DNA from: JACVRW01 sp963734365
GTDB lineage: Bacteria; Actinomycetota; Thermoleophilia; Solirubrobacterales; Thermoleophilaceae
DNA length: 64,000 bases
Direction: 5' to 3'
Assembly (NCBI GenBank): GCA_963734365.1
Contig: CAVTGV010000004.1
Location: forward strand, 496,001 to 560,000
Positions within the stretch are counted from its first letter, which is position 1. Each line of letters starts with the position of its first letter. Below, piece after piece: positions 60,916-64,000 of this stretch. The notes beneath the pieces are model-generated. The model searched no databases. It had not been told where the DNA came from and saw nothing but the letters and a program-made list of their open reading frames with translations. The position numbers were made by a program, and so were the translations under genes.

Positions 60916-62031
60916 GTGGACCGCTTCCGGGTCGTCATATGCGGAGGGGGAATCGCAGCCATCGAGGGACTTCTGCGGCTGCGGACGCTCGCCGGCGACG
61001 CTCTCGACATAACACTGCTCGCCCCAAAAGACGAGCTTCGCTACCGCGCGCTAGCGGTCGACGAGCCCTTCGCGAGGGGCCACGTGCGGCGCTACCCGCT
61101 CCGCACCATTGCGCGCCGCGCCGGCGCGGAGTGGCACAAGGGCGCCGCCGAGTGGATCGACCCCCAGGGCCAGCTGGTTCACACCGATGACGGTGGGCAA
61201 CTGCCCTACGACGCGCTTCTGATCGCGGTCGGCGGCCGGCTGGTGATGCCCTTCGAGCACGTCACGGTGTTCGACGACGAGCACGCGGACGAGGGCTACC
61301 ACGGCCTCATCCAGGACGTCGAGGGGGGCTATACGCGGAGTGTCGTGCTGGTCGTCCCCGAGGGGCACGCGTGGCTGCTGCCGGTCTACGAGCTGGCGCT
61401 GATGACCGCTGAGCGTGCCGTCGACATGTGGGAAGAGGGTCTGGCCATCAGCATCGTGACCCCTGAGTCGGCCCCGCTGGCGGCGCTGGGCGACGCCGCG
61501 AGCTCCGCTGTGAGCGATCTGCTCGAACAGGCGGGTGTGCGCGTGTACCGGAACGCCCGGCCCACGGTGCCCGCCTCCCAGCACGTGCTCGTCGAGCCGG
61601 ACGGACCAGAGCTCGAGGCTAGCCGCATCGTGGCGCTGCCGCGTATCGAGGGCCGCCCGCTGCGCAACGTGCCGAGCGACGAAGAAGGCTTCGTTCCGGT
61701 TGACGAGTTCGCCCGGGTTCCCGGCATGGCAGAACACGTCTACGCCGCCGGTGATGCCGCCAATCTGCCGCTAAAGCACGGCGGGCTCGGAGCTCACCAG
61801 GCCGACGTCGCTGCAGCCGGGATCGCGGCGATGGCCGGCGTGGACGTGACGCCCGAGCCGCTACGCCCCGTCATTCGCGCCGTGCTACACACGGGAACCC
61901 AGCCGCTCTACATCACCGCCCGACTCGCGGACGGCCGCTTCGAGTCGGAGGTGACCACCGAGCGCGCCTGGCCGGCCGACGAGAAGGTCGCCGCCGAGGA
62001 GCTTGGTCCGTTCCTGAATTCGCTCGACTAG
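60916..62031 (+). CDS. FAD-dependent oxidoreductase, paralogue of the divergent gene
   Basis: 371 residues; FAD-binding VVICGGGIAAIEGLLRLR at 6-23 and YAAGDAANLPLKHGGLGAHQA. It shares with its neighbour the ELRYRALAVDEPFARGHV / HWTYRPLAVAEPFGLGEV segment and the VPEGHAWLLPVYELALMTAE / VPAAASWPLPLYELALMTAA pair, so both came from one duplication. It has a single cysteine near the FAD loop, no redox pair. The GTG start at 60916 is consistent with a short leader after the operator. A heterodimer of the two proteins is a possibility. Confidence 0.87.
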   Translation: MDRFRVVICGGGIAAIEGLLRLRTLAGDALDITLLAPKDELRYRALAVDEPFARGHVRRYPLRTIARRAGAEWHKGAAEWIDPQGQLVHTDDGGQLPYDALLIAVGGRLVMPFEHVTVFDDEHADEGYHGLIQDVEGGYTRSVVLVVPEGHAWLLPVYELALMTAERAVDMWEEGLAISIVTPESAPLAALGDAASSAVSDLLEQAGVRVYRNARPTVPASQHVLVEPDGPELEASRIVALPRIEGRPLRNVPSDEEGFVPVDEFARVPGMAEHVYAAGDAANLPLKHGGLGAHQADVAAAGIAAMAGVDVTPEPLRPVIRAVLHTGTQPLYITARLADGRFESEVTTERAWPADEKVAAEELGPFLNSLD

Positions 62032-62253
62032 CGCGTCAGGGCCCGAGCCGAAACGACGGATATCGGTCGGTGATCATCACAAACGCGTACGCGACGACCC
62101 GGTTGTGCCAGCGGCGACACTACGACGTAGTCGAACAGCCCGCGTGGACAGCGACCCGTGAACGAATCACGAACCACGCGCCGATACCGATTGCGCCGCG
62201 ACGATCGACCGTACTGCTGGTGCGGACACAGCCGACGACCAAGGCGAGACGGC
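62032..62253. other. 222-nt gap with a palindrome and a CDGSH-like coding trace
   Basis: The plus strand at about 62158-62273 reads a short frame with RDDRPYCWCGHS followed by DGS, reminiscent of CDGSH iron-sulfur domains but with a ligand missing and no clear start. A perfect palindrome ACTACGACGTAGT at 62119-62131 carries the ACTACG core of the operator in both directions but precedes no clear gene. Both may be remnants of a deleted gene. Confidence 0.3.
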
Positions 62254-62997
62254 TCAGCCGACGCCCAGCGTGAGCGCGAGCAGCATCATGAGTGCCGCCC
62301 CGGCGAGACTGCCCGCGGTCGCCGCGACGCGACCTCCTCGCGCGAACGCCTGAGGCACGAGCTCCACGATCACGAGCGACAGCATCGCGCCGGCGGCGAA
62401 CGCGAACGAGAAGGGCAGCAGCCCGTCGATCTCCTCGACGGCGAGGTACGCCACGACCGCACCTACCGGTTGCGGCGCGCTCGTGAGCACCGCCGCCCAG
62501 AACTGTTGCGCGCGCCCAAAGCCGGCGCTCTGCATCGGAATCGCCACGGAGGTCCCCTCCGGCACGTTCTGAAGGCCGATCGCAAGCACCACGAAGAGCG
62601 CGAGACCCTCCGTGTCGGAAGCGAAGGCGGTCCCGATCGCGAAGCCCTCGGGGAGGCTGTGAACGAGCAGGACCCCGAAGACCAGCAGCGAACGGCGCAC
62701 GCCTGCGCCGCGCAGTCGACCGACGTGCACGTCGCGTCCGCTCAAGAACCGGCGCGTGCCTAGGAGGAATCCCACTCCTGTAATCAGGCCGGCGGCCACG
62801 GCGATATCGCCGCCCTCATCGAGAGCCGGCAGCAGCAGGCCCACGATCGACGCCACTCCCATCAGGCCGACCGCGGTGCCCCAAAGAAAGGGGCGCAGCC
62901 GGACCGCGCGCGGTCCGAGCAGGAACACCGGCACAGCCCCGAGCCCGGTGGCGAGCGCGGTCGCGCTGCCGGCCAGCGCGAGGGCTGCGACCTCCAC
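62254..62997 (-). CDS. ZIP family metal transporter
   Basis: 247 residues, eight helices. The metal-binding helix motifs are VHSLPEGFAIGTAFASD (helix 4) and LQNVPEGTSVAI (helix 5), with the usual H/N-x-x-P-E-G. Zn or Fe uptake is likely, direction unproven. The GTG start is 9 nt after the response regulator stop, so it is the second gene of that operon. The long variable loop is short here. Confidence 0.9.
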   Translation of the reverse strand: MEVAALALAGSATALATGLGAVPVFLLGPRAVRLRPFLWGTAVGLMGVASIVGLLLPALDEGGDIAVAAGLITGVGFLLGTRRFLSGRDVHVGRLRGAGVRRSLLVFGVLLVHSLPEGFAIGTAFASDTEGLALFVVLAIGLQNVPEGTSVAIPMQSAGFGRAQQFWAAVLTSAPQPVGAVVAYLAVEEIDGLLPFSFAFAAGAMLSLVIVELVPQAFARGGRVAATAGSLAGAALMMLLALTLGVG

Positions 62998-63006
62998 GGG
63001 GAGGCC

Positions 63007-63670
63007 TTAGCGTTCGATTAGTTCGTGGTCCAGCGCGTAGCGGACGAGCTCCGCCCGGCTCGACATCCCAAGCTTCTGCTGGATGTGCGCACGGTGCGTC
63101 TCGACGGTACGGACGCTGAGGTAGAGCTGCTCCGCGATCTCGTTGTTCGTATGGCCCAGTGCGATCAGGCGGAGCACGTCGAGCTCCCGCTCGGTCAAGT
63201 CGTCCGGGCGGGCCGGCGGGCGTTGCCGGCGCTGCGGCCATGCGCGCGCCGAGCTCGGGGTTGAGCCACGTGCCGCCGCTCACGGCCGCGCGGATGGCTT
63301 GCACGAGCTCGGTGCCGGCGGCCTGCTTGAGGACGTAGCCGCGTGCCCCGGCTCGGAGAGCCTCGCGTGCGAAGGCGGGATCCTCCTGCATGGTCAGTAC
63401 AACGACGGCCGTGTCGGGAGAAGCCTCTGATATGGCGGGAATCGCCTCAAGGCTGGAGCCGCCGGGCATGTTCAGATCGAGCACGAGCACCGTTGGCTTG
63501 TGGCCGAGCACAGATCGTCGGGTCGCGTTGACGTCACCGGCCTCAGCCACGACGTCGATGTCCTCCTCGGCCTCGAGCAGCATCCGCAGCCCGCTGCGCA
63601 CGACCGGATGGTCGTCCGCCAGCACAATCGTGATCGTGCCCGCCTCCACGGACGGGACGCTATCGCTCAT
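63007..63670 (-). CDS. NarL/FixJ-family response regulator (frameshifted), DevR/NreC-like
   Basis: About 220 residues. Receiver domain from ATG 63670 (MSDSVPSVEAGTITIVLADD): acidic pair D19-D20, phosphoacceptor D65 in LVLDLNMPG, T93 and K115. One base is out of frame at about 63200-63220 between the receiver and the LuxR-type HTH (LTERELDVLRLIALGHTNNE and TVETHRAHIQQKLGM). The recognition helix LSVRTVETHRAHIQ differs from M. tuberculosis DevR (LAEKTVKNYVSRLL, recalled), which fits a different operator. It is the only response regulator in the window and probably partners the kinase at 57802. Operator candidate 18 is 58 nt upstream, implying autoregulation. An alternative GTG start is at 63703. 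Confidence 0.9.
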
Positions 63671-63727
63671 GGCGTCAGGATCGGGTCTGTGCTCCGGCTC
63701 CACATCCGCCCGATTCCACGAGGCGAC

Positions 63728-63750
63728 TGCGGGGGACTACGGATGCCGCG
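63728..63750 (+). promoter_or_regulatory. Operator candidate 18 (response regulator)
   Basis: TGCGGGGGACTACGGATGCC, followed by GCG: complete ACTACGGAT core with GCGG and CCGC dyad arms. 58 nt upstream of the regulator ATG (63670) and immediately after the stop of the upstream gene. Confidence 0.7.
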
Positions 63751-64000
63751 TCAGGCCGGCCGCCTCGCCCTGGTGGGCTGAACGACCGGTCGTGGGAGGA
63801 AGCGGTAAGTCCCCACGAACACGATTGGCATCGCAGTCACCGCTAGCAGGCCGAGTAGCCAAACGCTGCGCGCGTCCGTCCCTGAGCCCAACGTATGCGC
63901 GATACCCAGCGCATACACGGCGAGGGTCCAGCGGTGCAGCCAGCGCCACACGGCCACCCCGATCCAGCGGCGCACGTAGAAGCTCAAGCCAACGATCGCG
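63751..64000 (-). CDS. Membrane protein C-terminus, ferric-reductase-like (partial)
   Basis: The gene runs off the right edge. The visible 83 or so residues have SFYVRRWIGVAVWRWLHRWT with a His, then YALGIAHTLGSGTDA with a second His spaced for heme, and a last helix before FLPRPVVQPTRARRPA. The pattern is that of ferric-reductase-like or YedZ/MsrQ-type heme b membrane proteins. The N-terminus and the flavin/NAD domain, if any, are outside the window. Confidence 0.65.
   Translation of the reverse strand, partial: AIVGLSFYVRRWIGVAVWRWLHRWTLAVYALGIAHTLGSGTDARSVWLLGLLAVTAMPIVFVGTYRFLPRPVVQPTRARRPA

Noticed and set aside
1..64000. CRISPR array, insertion sequence or prophage genes
   Set aside because: No regularly spaced repeats, transposase or phage structural genes were seen. 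Mobility is suggested only by the tRNA fragment.

Overview
The window is high-GC actinobacterial DNA with dense operons, GTG and TTG starts and frequent 4-nt stop/start overlaps. Gene content (tandem universal stress proteins, WS/DGAT acyltransferases, a DevS-like GAF-GAF kinase, DUF6328, DUF1918, a TreT-type trehalose synthase) fits a soil actinobacterium, possibly a thermoleophilian (Solirubrobacterales-like). That placement is inference; no database search was run.

Layout. 1-1350: a 50-nt tRNA-Gly 3' fragment (a possible attachment-site scar), about 1 kb with no intact gene, and a hairpin. 1370-12826: a tandem Usp, acetate kinase and phosphoketolase, divergent glyceraldehyde-3-phosphate dehydrogenase and an inositol-phosphatase-like gene, a WS/DGAT - trehalose synthase - CBS operon, and an APH/P-loop protein. 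12850-16190: an ABC exporter. 16424-23520: small proteins and a long operon of CBS protein, PorG, a PorA/ferredoxin remnant, an NAD-linked NuoE-NuoF fusion and formate dehydrogenase. 23676-31507: a flippase-like protein, a P-type ATPase, a second ABC exporter, two Usp proteins, a CBS protein and DUF1918. 31521-38006: AdhE, DUF6328, PEP synthase with DUF2267, and a helical protein. 38039-43813: an Nramp-like operon and a formate/nitrite channel. 43916-57692: an MMPL transporter, acyl-CoA synthetase, GNAT, WS/DGAT, CtpF-like ATPase, Usp, and a GNAT-acyl-CoA ligase. 57802-64000: a DevS-like histidine kinase, two divergent FAD oxidoreductases, a ZIP transporter, a LuxR-type response regulator, and the end of a membrane protein.

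Main observation. A recurrent element close to TGCGGGAAACTACGGA, often an imperfect palindrome with a flanking CCCGCA-type arm, lies upstream of most transcription units. I found 18 candidates by eye, usually 50-60 nt or about 72-82 nt from the start codon. They precede the fermentation genes, Usp and CBS genes, lipid-storage genes, transporters, and the kinase and response-regulator genes themselves. The gene set resembles the Mycobacterium tuberculosis DosR (DevR) dormancy regulon: Usp-CtpF, the Rv2004c-like protein, triacylglycerol synthase, the CBS protein and DevRS. The element is not the mycobacterial DosR box. I read the window as a dormancy/hypoxia island with its own operator, probably read by the local response regulator.

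Proposed physiology (inference): under oxygen or redox limitation, carbon passes through phosphoketolase and acetate kinase for ATP. AdhE and NAD-linked formate dehydrogenase with a formate channel dispose of reductant. PEP synthase allows gluconeogenic flow. Trehalose and neutral lipid are stored, and Usp and CBS proteins report adenylate state.

Caution: at least nine otherwise well-conserved genes carry single-base frameshifts, so base-level accuracy of the sequence is suspect. These genes are annotated as one CDS with the shift noted.
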